A stretch of 64,000 nucleotides of DNA, from contig NC_073313.1 of assembly GCF_027595985.1 (NCBI RefSeq), positions 82,190,494-82,254,493 of the forward strand, read 5' to 3'. The DNA is from Sorex araneus (Eukaryota > Chordata > Mammalia > Eulipotyphla > Soricidae). Numbering within the stretch: position 1 is the stretch's first letter; each line of letters opens with the position of its first letter. Under the pieces are notes generated by a model, which worked only from the letters and a program-made list of their open reading frames with translations, was not told the DNA's origin and did not search any database. The position numbers and the translations under genes were made by a program. Below are positions 19,660 to 30,827 of this stretch, one piece after another.

Positions 19660-19835
19660 ATACATTTGTAATGTGCTCATCAAGTTGACAGGCGGGGATG
19701 GGGGGGATTGGGGGTGAGGAGGGAGTATGGAAACACTGGCGGAGGAATTGGTGTTGAAATATGCTACAAACGCAACTATCAATAGTTTAGTAAATCACAG
19801 ATCTTTAAATAAATAAAATAATTAAAGCAAATGAG
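19660..19835 (+). mobile_element. L1 3'-end fragment
   Basis: ACACTGGCGGAGGAATTGGTG, TTGAAATATGCTAC and AGTTTAGTAAATCACAG followed by AATAAATAAA match the L1 3' terminus seen elsewhere in the window. Confidence 0.6.
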
Positions 19836-19904
19836 ATAACATAATCTTGTTGGACCTAGTCTGGTTGAAAATTTCAGGAAGTCAGTTTTAGAAAGTGCTG
19901 TATG

Positions 19905-20073
19905 GGGGCTGAAGCAATAGTACAGTGGGTAGATCATTTTGCCTTGCGTGGGGCTGACAGGAGTTTAATCCCAACATCCAGTATGATCCCTGGGGCACTG
20001 CCAGTAGTGATTCCTGAGTGCAGAGCCAGGAGTAACACCTGTACATTGCCGAGTGTGACCCAAAAAAAAAAAG
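19905..20073 (+). mobile_element. Short-type SINE, full length
   Basis: It has head GGGGCTGAAGCAATAGTACA, a GAGTTTAATCCCAACATCC B box, GAGTGCAGAGCCAGGAGTAA and an A11 tail. Confidence 0.9.
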
Positions 20074-20144
20074 AAATCATTACATGACCTGAAATATATA
20101 GGCCTATACAGTAGTTATAAAAACTACAACCTATTTACTGATCT

Positions 20145-20391
20145 CTGTATCACTGTCATCCTGTTGCTCATCGATTGCTCCAGCTGGCACCAGTAACGTT
20201 TTGATTGTGAGGCTTGTTGTTACTGTTTTTTGCTTATAGAATACGCCCCGGGTAGCTTGCCAGGTTCTGCCGTGCGGGCGGAATACTCTCGGTAGCTTGA
20301 CGGGCTCTCCAAGAGAGGGACGGAGGAATTGAGCTCAGGTCAGCTGCGTGCAAGGCAAATGCTCTACCCACTATGCTATTGTTCCAGCTCC
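20145..20391 (-). mobile_element. Long-type SINE, near full length
   Basis: ATCACTGTCATCCTGTTGCTC, CCAGTAACGTTTTGATTGTG, GAATACTCTCGGTAGCTTG and CTATTGTTCCAGCTCC are in order. Confidence 0.9.
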
Positions 20392-20434
20392 TATGTTTCT
20401 TTTTTAATTTATTTCACTTTGTGTTACTTATTTT

Positions 20435-20600
20435 TTGGTTTGGGGGCTACACCCAGGACTGCTCAGAGCTGCTTCTTGTCTTGGTGCTTCAGGACAGCTC
20501 CTGGCAGGTGCTTGCTGGAACCATGCCTGGAGTCAACAACTAAGTCCGGGGTCCGTAGACCTTCTGAGCACCACTTAGGAAGCGCTTACTCACCACACCC
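20435..20600 (-). mobile_element. Degraded older short-type SINE
   Basis: GGGGGCTACACCCAGGACTG and GGACAGCTCCTGGCAGGTGC match the body. The head half is too diverged to place. Confidence 0.45.
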
Positions 20601-20651
20601 TGCCCTCAAAGTCTAGGAAGAAAAGATGGAAAAAGGAAAAGTATCCTATTT

Positions 20652-20837
20652 ATTTATTTATTTATTTTTGCTTTTTTTTATAACCCAGCAATACACAGGG
20701 GTTACTCCTGGCTCTGCACTCAGGAATTACTCCCGGCCATGCTTGGGGGACCATATGGGATGCTGGAAATCGAACCCGGGTTGGTTGGCCACGTGCAAGG
20801 CAAACACCCTACCCGCTGTGTTATTGCTCCAGCCCCA
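20652..20837 (-). mobile_element. Young short-type SINE with (ATTT)n tail
   Basis: Body GCTTTTTTTATAACCCAGCA lacks the usual GGGTCACA. The head has a GGTTGGTTGGCC triplication. Right target copy GGATCCTCTTT resembles GTATCCTATTT on the left. Confidence 0.9.
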
Positions 20838-20856
20838 AGGATCCTCTTTTTAAAGG

Positions 20857-21032
20857 TTATTTTGTTTGTTTGGGGACTATATCCTGCTGTGCCCAGGACT
20901 TCCTCCTGGCTCTATGTTCAGGGATCACTCCTAGCAGGGCTCAGAAGACCATCTGGGGTTCCAGGGATCATACCAAGGTTGGCTGTGGGCAAGGCAAGAG
21001 CCCTACGCCCTGTAGTGTCTGTCCAACCCCCT
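20857..21032 (-). mobile_element. Older short-type SINE with 12-bp target duplication
   Basis: TCTTTTTAAAGG occurs at 20845-20856 and 21033-21044. The site abuts the right target copy of the preceding SINE. Confidence 0.88.
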
Positions 21033-21120
21033 TCTTTTTAAAGGCTTAGGCAAGCAAGACAGCAGTGGTATTTTTTGGCTTGCTTTTGCAAGTAGGAGTG
21101 GAGTATTTCACGTGGTTAAC

Positions 21121-21281
21121 TCTTTTTTTGTTTTGTTTATGGACCACACCGGGGACTTATTCCTGGCTCTGAGTTTAGGAATCACTCCTGGAGGTGCTCA
21201 GGGGGGTCATATGGGATCAAACTGGGTGGGATGCGTGCAAGGCAAGCGCTCTGCCCACTGTACTATCACTCCGATCCCAAT
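21121..21281 (-). mobile_element. Short-type SINE with body deletion
   Basis: GGACCACACC jumps to GGGGACTTATTCCTGGC. GTGGTTAA flanks both sides (21112-21119 and 21282-21289). Confidence 0.83.
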
Positions 21282-21289
21282 GTGGTTAA

Positions 21290-22218
21290 TCTTTAATCCA
21301 GGCAAACATATGGTGGCTGCCTTTCCCAGGCTCCATTCAATGTGTGAGCAGGAAGCAGGAACTCCGTGTTGCTGCAGAGGTATGCTTTTAGAAAAAAAGG
21401 GGCTCTCCTCGGAGCCTGGCCTTTCCACTAGGCATTTCCTTTCTTTCCCCTCTTCTTACCCTCGAAGGAGGAGAAGCTGGGGAAGGGGCTGGAGCAGGCA
21501 GGATGGGCTCCCAGACTCTTCAGAGACGTTCTTCCTTCAGGCTAGTTCAAGGTTCCCTGGTCTCTGCTTCATCCTAGCCTTTCTCTTCATGCACACTTTC
21601 TTCTCCAGCTCCTCCAGCAACTTTGACCGCCGCCAGCCTCTTAAAGCCTGGCTGCTTGCTCAAACGTTGAACTTCTCTCAGCAGAAGCCGATTGGAAGTG
21701 GTTTCTCTGGAACTGCAGAGATTTTCCTTAGTTCTCCAAACCCTTGACATCGGCATCCGCCAAGCAGGCAAAGACCGCCACCGGGTCTTCCCCTCCCCTC
21801 TACCCTCTTTCAGTGATTGTTTCTATTTCTACCACCGGGTTGGTCTCCATTGAGTGTTGCGTCTGACGTTTGGTTGGGGAGGAAAACAAAACGCGCTCTC
21901 CGTGCGAACGAAAGGCAGTGCGAAGCATGTGGTTAGCAGTTACTACTTGCACTGGTCCAGTCTGAGTGGGAGTATCCTTTTTCTTGGCAGGCACTTCACA
22001 GACAGGCCTGCTGCTTTGGTGCCAGAATAAGCAGTCATTACATTCCTCACAATTTATAGTCAAATTATTATCTACTATTGTTAAAAATTGCCTTAATTAC
22101 AGAATAGTTCCCCATGCAAAAGATTTGCAAAAGCAAAACAAAACCAATTTTTTTTTCACCAGTGCACTGGAGAAATGGTCCTTCAAAATCACCCTGAATG
22201 GGGCCTGGAAGGATGCGA
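21290..22218. other. Unique intronic stretch
   Basis: No repeat seen. The composition is mixed with a pyrimidine-rich part around 21430-21620. Confidence 0.5.
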
Positions 22219-22228
22219 TGAGAAATCT

Positions 22229-22408
22229 GGGTTTTTTTTTGGCTTTTTGGGTCACACCCAGCGATGCACAGGGGTTACTCCTGGCTCATGAACTCAGGAA
22301 TCACCCCTGGCAGCGCTCAGGGGACCATATGGGATGCTAGGAATTGAACCTGGGTTGGCAGCGTGCAAGGCAAACACCCTACCCACTGTGCTATTGCTCC
22401 AGCGCCCG
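22229..22408 (-). mobile_element. Young short-type SINE
   Basis: GAGAAATCTG on the left and GATAAATCTG on the right frame a full-length copy with the CTCATGAACTCAGG variant body. Confidence 0.93.
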
Positions 22409-22479
22409 ATAAATCTGCTTTGTACTTTGATGGGTTCGGGGTGTGTTTTTAGCCTTTGATTTGTTTTCTTCAGTGAGGT

Positions 22480-22633
22480 GGGGGGGAGATGGAAGTTAGG
22501 CCACTCCCACTGGGCCATGCTCAGTGTTCACTCCTGTGCTCAGGGGATCGTATGTGTTGCTGGAATTTGAAGCAGGGTTGGCCTGTGATTGAAAGGTAAG
22601 GGCCATATTGGCTGTACTTATTCTTTGGCCCCT
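22480..22633 (-). mobile_element. Older short-type SINE, degraded
   Basis: GGCCACTCCCACTGGGCCATGC and GAGTGTTGC-like remnants lead to CTTATTCTTTGGCCCC. The body is shortened. Confidence 0.6.
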
Positions 22634-22869
22634 GTTTGTGTCTTTTAAAGACGGTGCAGTGGGTTCACTCTAAATTGGGTTTAAGTGAAATGCCTCCCCA
22701 GTTGACTGTTTCATTAACGGTCTGCCTTGTTGATTCTCACTTGGGAATTCACTTGGTCTGCCCCTGCCCCTTTAGCTCTGATGGACGTGGAGACTTTCCG
22801 TGGAGGAAGCTCCCGCTGGTGGGGTCTGGTTGATCATTAAGCTGAGTGGCAGTTGTAGCAGATGTGCTG

Positions 22870-23011
22870 AAGGCCTGAGAGATAGTAAAGGCTTGTACGG
22901 CACTTGTCATACACACTCCAGACCCAGGTTCAGTTTCTGGCATCCCATAGAGTCGCCCAAACCCTGCCATCAGTACCTCTTGTGATCTGAACAAAGATTT
23001 AGGTGGCCAGG
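22870..23011 (+). mobile_element. Older short-type SINE, degraded
   Basis: GGCCTGAGAGATAGTAAAGG, CCCAGGTTCAGTTTCTGGC and GCCATCAGTACCTCTTGTGA are in order. The tail is lost at the next insertion. Confidence 0.6.
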
Positions 23012-23025
23012 TAGCTAGATTTTTT

Positions 23026-23197
23026 TGGGGGGGGTGTCACATCCTGCGATGCTCAGATGTTACTCCTGGTTCTGAACTCAGAATTTATTCCTGGCGGTGC
23101 TCAGGGGACCATATGGGATACTGGGGATTGAACTCGGATCAGCCGCATGCAAGGCAAACGCCCTACCCGCTGTACTATCACTTTGGCCCCCCGAAGA
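23026..23197 (-). mobile_element. Young short-type SINE with 13-bp target duplication
   Basis: TAGCTAGATTTTT flanks it on the left (23012 on) and right (23198-23210). Head end variant ATCACTTTGGCCCC. Confidence 0.92.
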
Positions 23198-23267
23198 TAG
23201 CTAGATTTTTACTTGATCTTTCCTAATGTCTTCTTTAGGCCACTGCTATCAACAGGCATCCAGAATC

Positions 23268-23445
23268 AATTCTCTTTCTTTTGTTTCTTGGGTCACACCT
23301 GACTGTCCCCAGGGATCTCTCCTGGCTCTGTGCTCAGGGATCACTCCTGGCAGGTTCAGGGAACCATGTGGGATAGCAGGGATTGAACCCAGATGAGCCA
23401 TGCAAGGAAAATAAGTGCCCTACCCGCTGTACTATCACTCAAGCC
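23268..23445 (-). mobile_element. Older short-type SINE
   Basis: GGGTCACACCTGACTGTCCC, GTGCTCAGGGATCACTCCTG and CTATCACTCAAGCC are in order. Confidence 0.85.
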
Positions 23446-23689
23446 TGGTTCTCTTAACCACCTCCACAACTGCAGCCTGTTCGCCTCTTCCATCCTATCT
23501 TCCCTGGTTTATTGTGGCTGTCCTGCCAGTCTCTTAGTCTTTTGCCTTTTCCCACCCCAGATTGTTGGCAGCTCAGCAACTGGTGCCCTCTCCCACCTAA
23601 CATAGATCACGTTGTTTCTCTGCTCCCAATGTACCAGTAGTTCCCCGAGACTCAGAGTGAAAGCCAAAGCTTCTGAGGACGGAAACTGT

Positions 23690-23928
23690 GCTTGTGGGTC
23701 ACTTCTGGCGTTGCCCAGGGCCTCGCATTCTGCTGGGGATTGAACCTGGAGCTCCCATACTGACTGAGTACGATGCCTAGAACCTCATAAGGCTCTTGTG
23801 AGCACCTTGAGAAGGCATTCCTGAACATAGTCAGCCCGGAGCACTGCCTTGTGTGGTCCAATGATCCCTCCCCAGATGCAGTAAGCTCTGAGCACTGCCT
23901 GGGTCACACTCCCTCTCTAGGTGCAAAG
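23690..23928. mobile_element. Rearranged SINE fragments, mixed orientation
   Basis: GGGTCACTTCTGGCGTTGCCC and GGGGATTGAACCTGGAG read as a minus-strand copy. They are followed by GAGCACTGCC-type plus-strand pieces near 23840 and 23890. Boundaries are uncertain. Confidence 0.35.
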
Positions 23929-24449
23929 TGAACTCTTTTCTTAATTCATACTCTTGTTTCCTATTCTTGAGGTGGCCTGCCAAGGAAGCACCCCAGACCC
24001 ATGAGAGCTACTATTTTGGGGTTGTTACGAAGGATCGGGGGCCCCGATAGTTCCTCTGAGACCACAGAAATGCTGGCTTGTCTGAATGCTGAGTGGCTAT
24101 CACTTCAGACTTCTGGGCCAGCCATGAACTCAGCTTCAGTACCGAATGGACCAGGTGCCCTCGCCAGCTTTGGAGCCATGGCCTTTCTTCCCCAAACCTT
24201 TGCTCCTGCTGATTTAGTGTATGAGTGGCCCAGAGAAAAGGATGCCCTGGCTGTGGGGGCCACGTGAAGGCTGTGGCGGGAGAGAGGATGGGAAGTCAGC
24301 GACTCCAAATGATAAGTGTTTGAGCACTTATCAGAATGGTGGGGAGGACCCATGCTTCCTCCAGTGCTTCTGAGAAGAGGGTTTGCAAGAAAGATTTCCA
24401 AGGAAAGATTGCTTTTTAGATGACTTTCTTTAAATAAAAGAATGTTTTG

Positions 24450-24618
24450 GGAAGGATTTGGGGACCACATCTGGCAGTGTTGAGCAGCTGTTCATAACTC
24501 AGTGCTCAGGGATCAGTCCTGGTGGTGCTCAGGGATTGAGCAGTACTAGAGATCGAGCTGGAGTAGGTTGTGAGCAAGGCAAGCACCTCAACTCCTCCGC
24601 TGTTCTATCTCTCCAAGC
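24450..24618 (-). mobile_element. Older short-type SINE
   Basis: GGGGACCACATCTGGCAGTG and GTGCTCAGGGATCAGTCCTG lead to GTTCTATCTCTCCAAGC. The GGGGACCATATGG segment is missing. Confidence 0.78.
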
Positions 24619-24624
24619 TTCTTA

Positions 24625-24690
24625 AATTTCCTTCTTTCCCTCCCTCCGTCCCTCCGTCTCTCCCTCCCTTCCTTCCCTCCTTCCTTCCTT
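24625..24690 (+). repeat. CCTT/CCCT pyrimidine repeat
   Basis: Imperfect TCCC and TTCC units lie between two minus-strand SINEs, so part may derive from the tail of the right one. Confidence 0.8.
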
Positions 24691-24868
24691 ATTTTTTTTT
24701 GCTTTTCATTCTAAGGCTGCACCAGCAATGCTTAGGAGTTACTCCTAGCTCTGTGCTCAGGGATTACTATTGTGCGTGCTTGGGGGACCGTATAGAATGC
24801 TGGAGATCAAATCCCCGTCAGCTATGTGCAGGGCAAGTGTCCTCCTTGCTGTATTTTCTCCAGCCCCC
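24691..24868 (-). mobile_element. Older short-type SINE
   Basis: TTTTTTTGCTTTTCATTCTA replaces the usual GGGTCACA. GTGCTCAGGGATTACTATTG and TTTTCTCCAGCCCC follow. Confidence 0.82.
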
Positions 24869-25207
24869 AGGTGTACTGCCAGTTTTAACCCAGACTCCCA
24901 AATCCCAGTATTCCTGGTGTTTCCTAGGCTTCAAGCTAGAGTTTTGGCCACTGTCAAATCTATACCCCTCTCGCAAAGTGTGGTGGCAAAGACTGAAGCG
25001 CCAGCCTCCCCATTTAATGCAACTGACTGCATTGTAGTAAATTTGGTACATGTGTTCCTATGCAATGCTAATAAGTCTTGCTTAGTTATGCAGATTGAGG
25101 TGTGCCCTACTTTTAATAGAAAGTGAAATATGCAGATTTTGGAATATGTCCTATTTACTATACCATAAGCTTGCTGTTTTAAGGATCACTTGCCCAATTG
25201 GGAACAT

Positions 25208-25372
25208 GGGCTGAAGAGCTAGTACAAAGGTTCGTTCAGGTGCTTTGCTTTGCACGCAGCCAAGCTGGTTCTATTCCCAGCATCATATATAGTCCCCCGA
25301 GCACCAACAGGAGTAAGTCCTGAGCACAGACTCAGGCGTATGCCCTGAGCACATCTTAGAGTGACTTCTAAA
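25208..25372 (+). mobile_element. Older short-type SINE
   Basis: GGGCTGAAGAGCTAGTACAA, GGTTCTATTCCCAGCATCAT and CCCCCGAGCACCAACAGGAG are in order. The tail is weak. Confidence 0.82.
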
Positions 25373-25424
25373 CCTCCAATAAGAATTCAAATAAGCAGGC
25401 TCTTTTTAAATTTTTTTTAAAAAA

Positions 25425-25522
25425 TTATAATTAGATCACAGTGATAATCCACATTTACAAAGTTGTTCATGATTTGATTTCATTAATACAATGTTCCAAC
25501 AAGAGTTGGAACTTTTTGCCAC
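25425..25522 (-). mobile_element. L1 3'-end fragment
   Basis: Reverse complement gives GTTGGAACATTGTATTAATG, then ATCATGAACAACTTTGTAAA and a CACTGTGATCTAATT end, as in other L1 3' termini here. Confidence 0.65.
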
Positions 25523-25809
25523 TATGGCAGGCACATTTTTTTTCTCTCTCTCCCTCTCTCTCACTCTCTTTCCTCTTGGGCCTTGTGGTTTGCAATACCG
25601 ATAATGAAAGTGAAAGGTTATCAGGTATATCCCTTTACCTACTTTGAACACTCAGTTCCTTTCCAGAATGATCATTTTCACTATAATTGTCATGTTGGTT
25701 TCTTCTATAGCTTAACTGAGCAGGCTAGTTCTTGTCTGATGGTTCAAATGATCCCTGTGCTATAAAGTATTCTGGTGTGCCCTAAAACATGTGAGTTCGT
25801 GAAGCCAAC

Positions 25810-25907
25810 CGGCCCCTGCTTAAGGGACCATATGGGATGCTGGGGATCGAACCCAGGTTGGCTGTGTGCAAGGTAAATGCCCTACCCGCAGTACTCTCTC
25901 TGTCCCC
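25810..25907 (-). mobile_element. Short-type SINE, head half only
   Basis: It begins abruptly at the GGGACCATATGGGATGCTGG junction and keeps the whole head. The tail-side half is absent. Confidence 0.82.
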
Positions 25908-25914
25908 TCTGCTT

Positions 25915-26900
25915 TTATTTTTTAAATAGATGTCGCCTGTACCATTTTTTTTTATCTCTCGCCTTGGTGTTTCTCTTGGGGCTTGGAGATTTTTCTGGGG
26001 CTGCCTGTCAGCTCAGCCATGAAGTAAAATTCGATTCTGCAATGGTAGGCGTGAGGGTTGAGCTTTTGTCTTTCATCTCTGCTGGGTCTGTTAGTCAAGA
26101 GTGTGAGAAGCAAATGACTGGTGGAAAGAGAACTTTAGATGTTTAGCACCTCCAAAGCGTCAGAGTATTTCCAAACCTCAGAAACAACACTTTTAATGGA
26201 AATGACTGTACTCGTGACAAATCGATCTCTATTAAAAGAGGCCCTTTAAGTTATTGTAGTTGTCCTGACTTCCGGGGGTGGTCTTTATGTTTGAAAATGA
26301 GTCTGTGTCTTTAAAAGTTTGTATGATAAAGCCCTGATTCTCTCCAATGATCTTTTTTTTTTATAATTGGCCATATTAACATGAGAGATGAATACAGCTC
26401 GGCTGCTAGAAAATGGTATTTGTTTTCCTTCTTGAAGTTCCAGCAGCTGTTGTAGCCTCTTAGTTTGCAGCAAAACAAAACAACCCCCCCAATTGAGATG
26501 TGTTTTTAATGCGAGGAATGTTAGCTGAATAAAGGGAGGACGATTGCGTTTGTAGCTGCTGTTTATTTCAGAACTGACTTCTCCCAGTCTGTGCTGTGTA
26601 CTTTGTGACTTCCTGGGGTCACATTTAAGTAGTGTGTTCTTTAGAACTGTTGGTTGCCTTCAGCTATTAAGCCCTTTTCTGAACAAAAATGGTAGGAAAG
26701 GAATTTTTTCCCACCTTCAAATTACCTGATGTGAGCTTGGGGAGTTCTTGCAAACCTTAACACTGTTATATAATATTGCGTGTTTAATAGTGCATGCCCT
26801 TGTGAACCAAAGTACCACCCAACTGCACAAGTTTTCCAGGGGGCTATTACAGTGTACTTCAAATAGTTAACTTTTTAATAATTATTTTTTGAAATGAAGG
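25915..26900. other. Unique intronic stretch, candidate conserved noncoding
   Basis: No SINE or L1 recognised. The sequence is AT-rich with balanced composition, including TAATTG-like and ATTAAA motifs. Confidence 0.4.
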
Positions 26901-26907
26901 AATTTGA

Positions 26908-27074
26908 GGAGGATTGGGTGACACCCAATAGTACTCCTGGTTTACTCTAGCTTCTGTGCTCAAGGATCACTCCTTGTTGGTGCTTGGGTGACCATGTATG
27001 GTGCTTGGGATTGAACTGAAGTCGGCCTCGTGCAAGGCAAGCGCCTTAACCCTTGTGCTAGCTCTCTGGCCCTT
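26908..27074 (-). mobile_element. Older short-type SINE
   Basis: GGGTGACACCCAATAGTACT, GCTTGGGATTGAACTGAAG and GCTAGCTCTCTGGCCC are in order. Confidence 0.82.
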
Positions 27075-27464
27075 ACGTTATTTTTAATGCAATTTATTAT
27101 AACCTTTAGTGAACCTTTCTCAGCTCATTTATCTTCTTCCTTTCTTGCCCAATATTTGTTTTGTGTAATCAGTCAATATTGATATTTTTTTCCAGTTTAA
27201 AAAAACAAGAAGAGAGTAACATGATTTCATCAGCCTTCTAATTGCTTTGCTAATGGAAATCTGTTGGTCCCTCAAACAGCGAGGGTGCAGTTTTAAAAGG
27301 AGCTAGTGACCAATTCAACCATCTGTCTTTAATTTTTTAAAATCTGGCAGGGCCTTAGTCATGCATGCCCTTTTATTCCAAGATTTGAAGAATATAACTG
27401 TAATACAAACTGTGCCTACCTCAAATTATTTAATGCATATTCTGTGAGAGTCCTAGAATCACAG

Positions 27465-27575
27465 TGATAATTGTCATTAATTATTGTTTTACTAACAATA
27501 GCAAGCATTTACTGAGTGCTCACTGTGGGTCCTTTTGGAACACATTATGCAAATTAGCTCATTTTATATAAACAG
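27465..27575 (-). mobile_element. MIR relic
   Basis: AGCAAGCATTTACTGAGTGC followed by TCACTGTGGGTCC and AATTAGCTCATTTTAT is the reverse of the MIR 3' half. It is ancient and mammal-wide. Confidence 0.7.
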
Positions 27576-27901
27576 AAAATAAAAAGGCCTGGGGATGGAA
27601 TAAAGAAATTTAAAAGCAAGGCTGGAGCAGTGAATGACACCCAACTGGTTATGCATTTCTCATTTATCTGATAACAAAGAAGAAGCTGGAACAGGTCTCA
27701 AGCAAGACATGGGCTTGTTGCTAAATTTAGAGGGAATTTCTTTTGTAGGTTCCTTGGTAAGAGACATTCAGCGAAGATCAAGCAGCACAACAGGAATTTG
27801 TTTGTTGTCCTGCTCACCCACGGACCCCAAGGAAATAACATTTGAGAGAGAGAGTCAAACTTTGCTGTGGTCATGGTGTGGTCTTGTATCTGAGGAAGTT
27901 T

Positions 27902-28055
27902 GGGGCCAGAGAGATTGGGCACAGTGACTAAAGCACTTGCATGAAACTGACTTGGTGATTCCCAGCATTTCGGAGTCCCCTGAGCATCACTATTGTCGGA
28001 GCACCACTGGGTGTGGCTCCAAAACAAACAAACAAAAGACAAAATAAAAAGAAGC
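27902..28055 (+). mobile_element. Older short-type SINE
   Basis: GGGGCCAGAGAGATTGGGC, GATTCCCAGCATTTCGGAG and CACCACTGGGTGTGGC lead to a CAAACAAACAAA tail. Confidence 0.78.
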
Positions 28056-28073
28056 TGCTATCTTGATTGGCAA

Positions 28074-28346
28074 TTACTTCAGTTTCTGGTAGGAATTTCT
28101 CTCTTGCCTTGGAGTCAGCACTCTCCTGAAAAGTTGATAACCTGCTAACCCCACTAGGATAACAGCAGAGAAAATCAGCTGCAAACAGCAGAGGACTAAA
28201 AAGATTGCACCCCAGGCCCTTCCGGTTACATAATTAAAATCATTTGGGAGGGGGTTGTGGGGCTCAGTTGCATCTTCTCTTCTTCCAGGGCCTTTCTTCA
28301 TTCTCCCTGCCCACACTAACTCTTGTCTCCACACTGTAGCTGGCAC
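28074..28346 (-). other. 90-codon open frame with one hydrophobic segment, unrecognised
   Basis: It lies in non-repeat DNA, antisense to GPC4. The predicted product has a basic N-terminal third, a hydrophobic stretch of about 30 residues at positions 44-74 (starting AWGAIFLVLCC) and a basic tail. I match it to no family. With hundreds of chance frames of this length in the window it is probably noncoding. A retrocopy or a small membrane protein is the alternative. Confidence 0.12.
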
Positions 28347-28450
28347 TGTGCGGGCACTGTCAGATGCCCTCTGGAGATTATGGTTTATGGTAGGCTGAAC
28401 TTTTTTCCAGTTGAAAAGACGTTCTCACCCCCCAATAAGAGTGCATTACT

Positions 28451-28622
28451 GGGGCTGGAGCAATAGTACAGCGGGTAGGGCGTTTGCCTTGCACGGGGCC
28501 GACCCGGGTTCGATTCCCAGCATCCCATATGGTCCCCCGAGCACCGCCAGGAGTGATTCCTGAGTGCAGAGCCAGGAGTCAGCCCAGAGCATCGCCGGGT
28601 GTAACCCAAAAAGCCAAAAAAA
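28451..28622 (+). mobile_element. Very young full-length short-type SINE, 14-bp target duplication
   Basis: AAGAGTGCATTACT is perfectly repeated at 28437-28450 and 28623-28636. The A box, the B box (GGTTCGATTCC) and an A-rich tail are intact, making it one of the best preserved copies. Confidence 0.97.
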
Positions 28623-28889
28623 AAGAGTGCATTACTTCCATATCCTTTGCCTGTAGTTGTCTGGTCATGGTTCATCTGTACCATCCACCCTTGGGAAGCG
28701 TCAACTTTGTTTAGGAAGCTGCAATGAGAAGATGTTGAATGAAATGTTACTGAAAGACCTGGATTCATTACTTAAAACTGCAGTTCCCAACCAACTAATC
28801 ATAGTTTATGTGCGGGCTTACACTATATGTTTCATGTGGTTTAAGTAGTAGCTAGCACATTCTACCTCATATCACACCTACTCTTCTGT

Positions 28890-29026
28890 ATTTTTTTGTT
28901 TGGGGGCCCCACATGGTTGTACTCAGAGCTTACTCTTGGCAGTGCCTGGTGACCTTAATGTGGTGCCAGGGGTCAAACCCAGGTCAGATGCTTACACTTT
29001 AACCCCTGTGCTATCTCTCCATCCCT
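28890..29026 (-). mobile_element. Older short-type SINE with target duplication
   Basis: ACACCTACTCT (28874-28884) recurs as ATACCTACTCT (29030-29040). The body lacks the second CTCAGGGATCACTCC segment. Confidence 0.82.
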
Positions 29027-29089
29027 GGCATACCTACTCTGTTTACCGTAACACAAAATCAAAACAATGCTTCTTGCATCTCCACCAGT

Positions 29090-29290
29090 AACATTTTCTC
29101 CCCAGTGGTTGCATAATATTCCCTGAAGTGGTTGTACCACAATCAATATGTCCCAATAAGGACATTTGCCTTAGTTCTTGTAGTCCATAGCTCTGTGTGT
29201 GTGTTGGCTTTATAACAAGCAAAACTATAATGATGAATTCCTCTGTGTTTGGCTTCTGTTGAATACCTTGCTTTTAGTTCAAGTTTATGG
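29090..29290 (-). mobile_element. Possible ancient L1 fragment
   Basis: TTGCATAATATTCCCTGAAG, GTTGTACCACAATC and AAGGACATTTGCCTTAG resemble the reverse of an L1 ORF2 C-terminal segment, heavily diverged. Confidence 0.4.
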
Positions 29291-29299
29291 ATAGTTGCT

Positions 29300-30260
29300 C
29301 AGTTTTTTTTAACTTGAAAAGGTTTCAAAGAAGGAAACATTTCCTGTGTGCCTAAAACCTAATCCAGATCACTACAGCGCATGCCTGATGTCTCTGTTCA
29401 GGTGTGTGGCACAGGGAATGGGGAGGTTTCGTCTGGGAGTTGGCCAGCTCTAGGAATCCAGGTTTTCTCCAGCATTTACCAGATACACCATCTTTGAGCT
29501 TTTGCCAGGAGCCTGCCTCAACATTAGTTGCTAAAAATCTAGTTCAGCAGTATTCCCAGAAGCAGCAAAAATGTTGGCTGTGGGGAGAGGTAATTAAACC
29601 TGAAGGCAGTACACATTGTTTGCTTAAAGGGCCAGGCCTTTCTCTGTGGTTCTTCTGCCCTTTGATTGGAGGAGAAGTTTTCACATGTCTGTGTCTCACT
29701 TAAGAAAAAAAAAGAAAGAAAGAGAAAGAAACAAAGGGAAAGAGCCCAAACAAAAAGCCTTGCTGAAACATTTGTCATCTGAACAGAAACTTCCTAGAAA
29801 GCAGTGTCATTGTTTTTAAAAGGAGGGGCTCCTAATAACCCCCACCCCATTCTCCCTCCTTGCCCACTTTTTTTTTACAATGAAATGATTTTATGACTAT
29901 TAGTTGTGAAATGGCTTAATTCAGCGTCTTATTCTGTATGGAAAATAACTTGGCGCTGCCTAGTGTCTGTGTCTGGTCAAAGGGCGTTTCCTGTGTCACG
30001 GACTTCCACGGTTTGTCTGCTCCCAGCTTTGTGATGAGGGTACAGCCTCGCCTTTTCAATTGCCTGCTTCATCTTTTTTATCTTTCAACGGATCCCGCGG
30101 AAAAAAAAAATCGGCCAATGGCTTCTCTTCCCAGCATCAGTGTTTGAAAGTTCGGCAACGGGCTTTATTTTGACAGGTGGCTGGAGAAAGAGGTGCTGAA
30201 GGGGTGCGGTCCAGGGGCGTGAAGCCTTGTAAGTGGAACTGGGGGAGCGAGGTTAGTTGC

Positions 30261-30308
<48 letters not shown>

Positions 30309-30820
30309 GATAGAAGGAACATCTGACAAATGGCGATTTGCTAGGAAGGGGGCCGTGAGGGAGGACTTTGCCAATAAGGCATGTGCTGGGAAGGCTGCTG
30401 TCCCATTTTGAGAAACAGCACTGGTTCTTGGCCTTTTCCTAGGGCCCCCGCTCTTGGCCTTTTACGAGGGCCAGAATTAGAAGCTGGAAGATACTTCGGT
30501 GTTGATTAATTTTCTGTAATGAGCTGGAGTGATGAATCATCAGTGAATAGCACTAGGTGTCCTTATCAGTAGCACTGTCTTTGGATCTGCCAGAATCCAG
30601 GCCAGCGCGCTGGCAGAGATAGTCCTAGGGAACGCTTCCAATATTCCTGATTGGTTTTTTTCTAGCGAATTTCGTTGATCCCATGATTGAAAGTGGCACA
30701 TTCACTGCTGATTGTCCACCACAGGAGCTAGGGCTTCTGGATTATGGCTGGACAGACTTTCCACTTCTAACTTTGGTGAATGGGAGACCCCTTTGCAAGG
30801 AAGTGGAGCCTTCTAAGGTG
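29300..30820. other. Unique intronic stretch
   Basis: It contains a purine-rich AAAGAAAG run at 29703-29745 and a (TG)n at 30264-30304. The section 29930-30160 is unusually CpG-bearing for this intron (GGATCCCGCGG, GTTCGGCAACGG). Confidence 0.45.
30264..30304 (+). repeat. (TG)n microsatellite
   Basis: About 20 pure TG units, not adjacent to a SINE. Confidence 0.95.
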
Positions 30821-30827
30821 AACAGTT

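Noticed and set aside
24001-24267. 88-codon + frame in unique DNA
   Set aside because: No recognisable domain, no splice or promoter context, and a length typical of chance frames in this window.
28451-28622. tRNA gene (A box and B box visible in this and other SINE heads)
   Set aside because: No complete cloverleaf. Each head continues into a SINE body and A-rich tail with target duplications.
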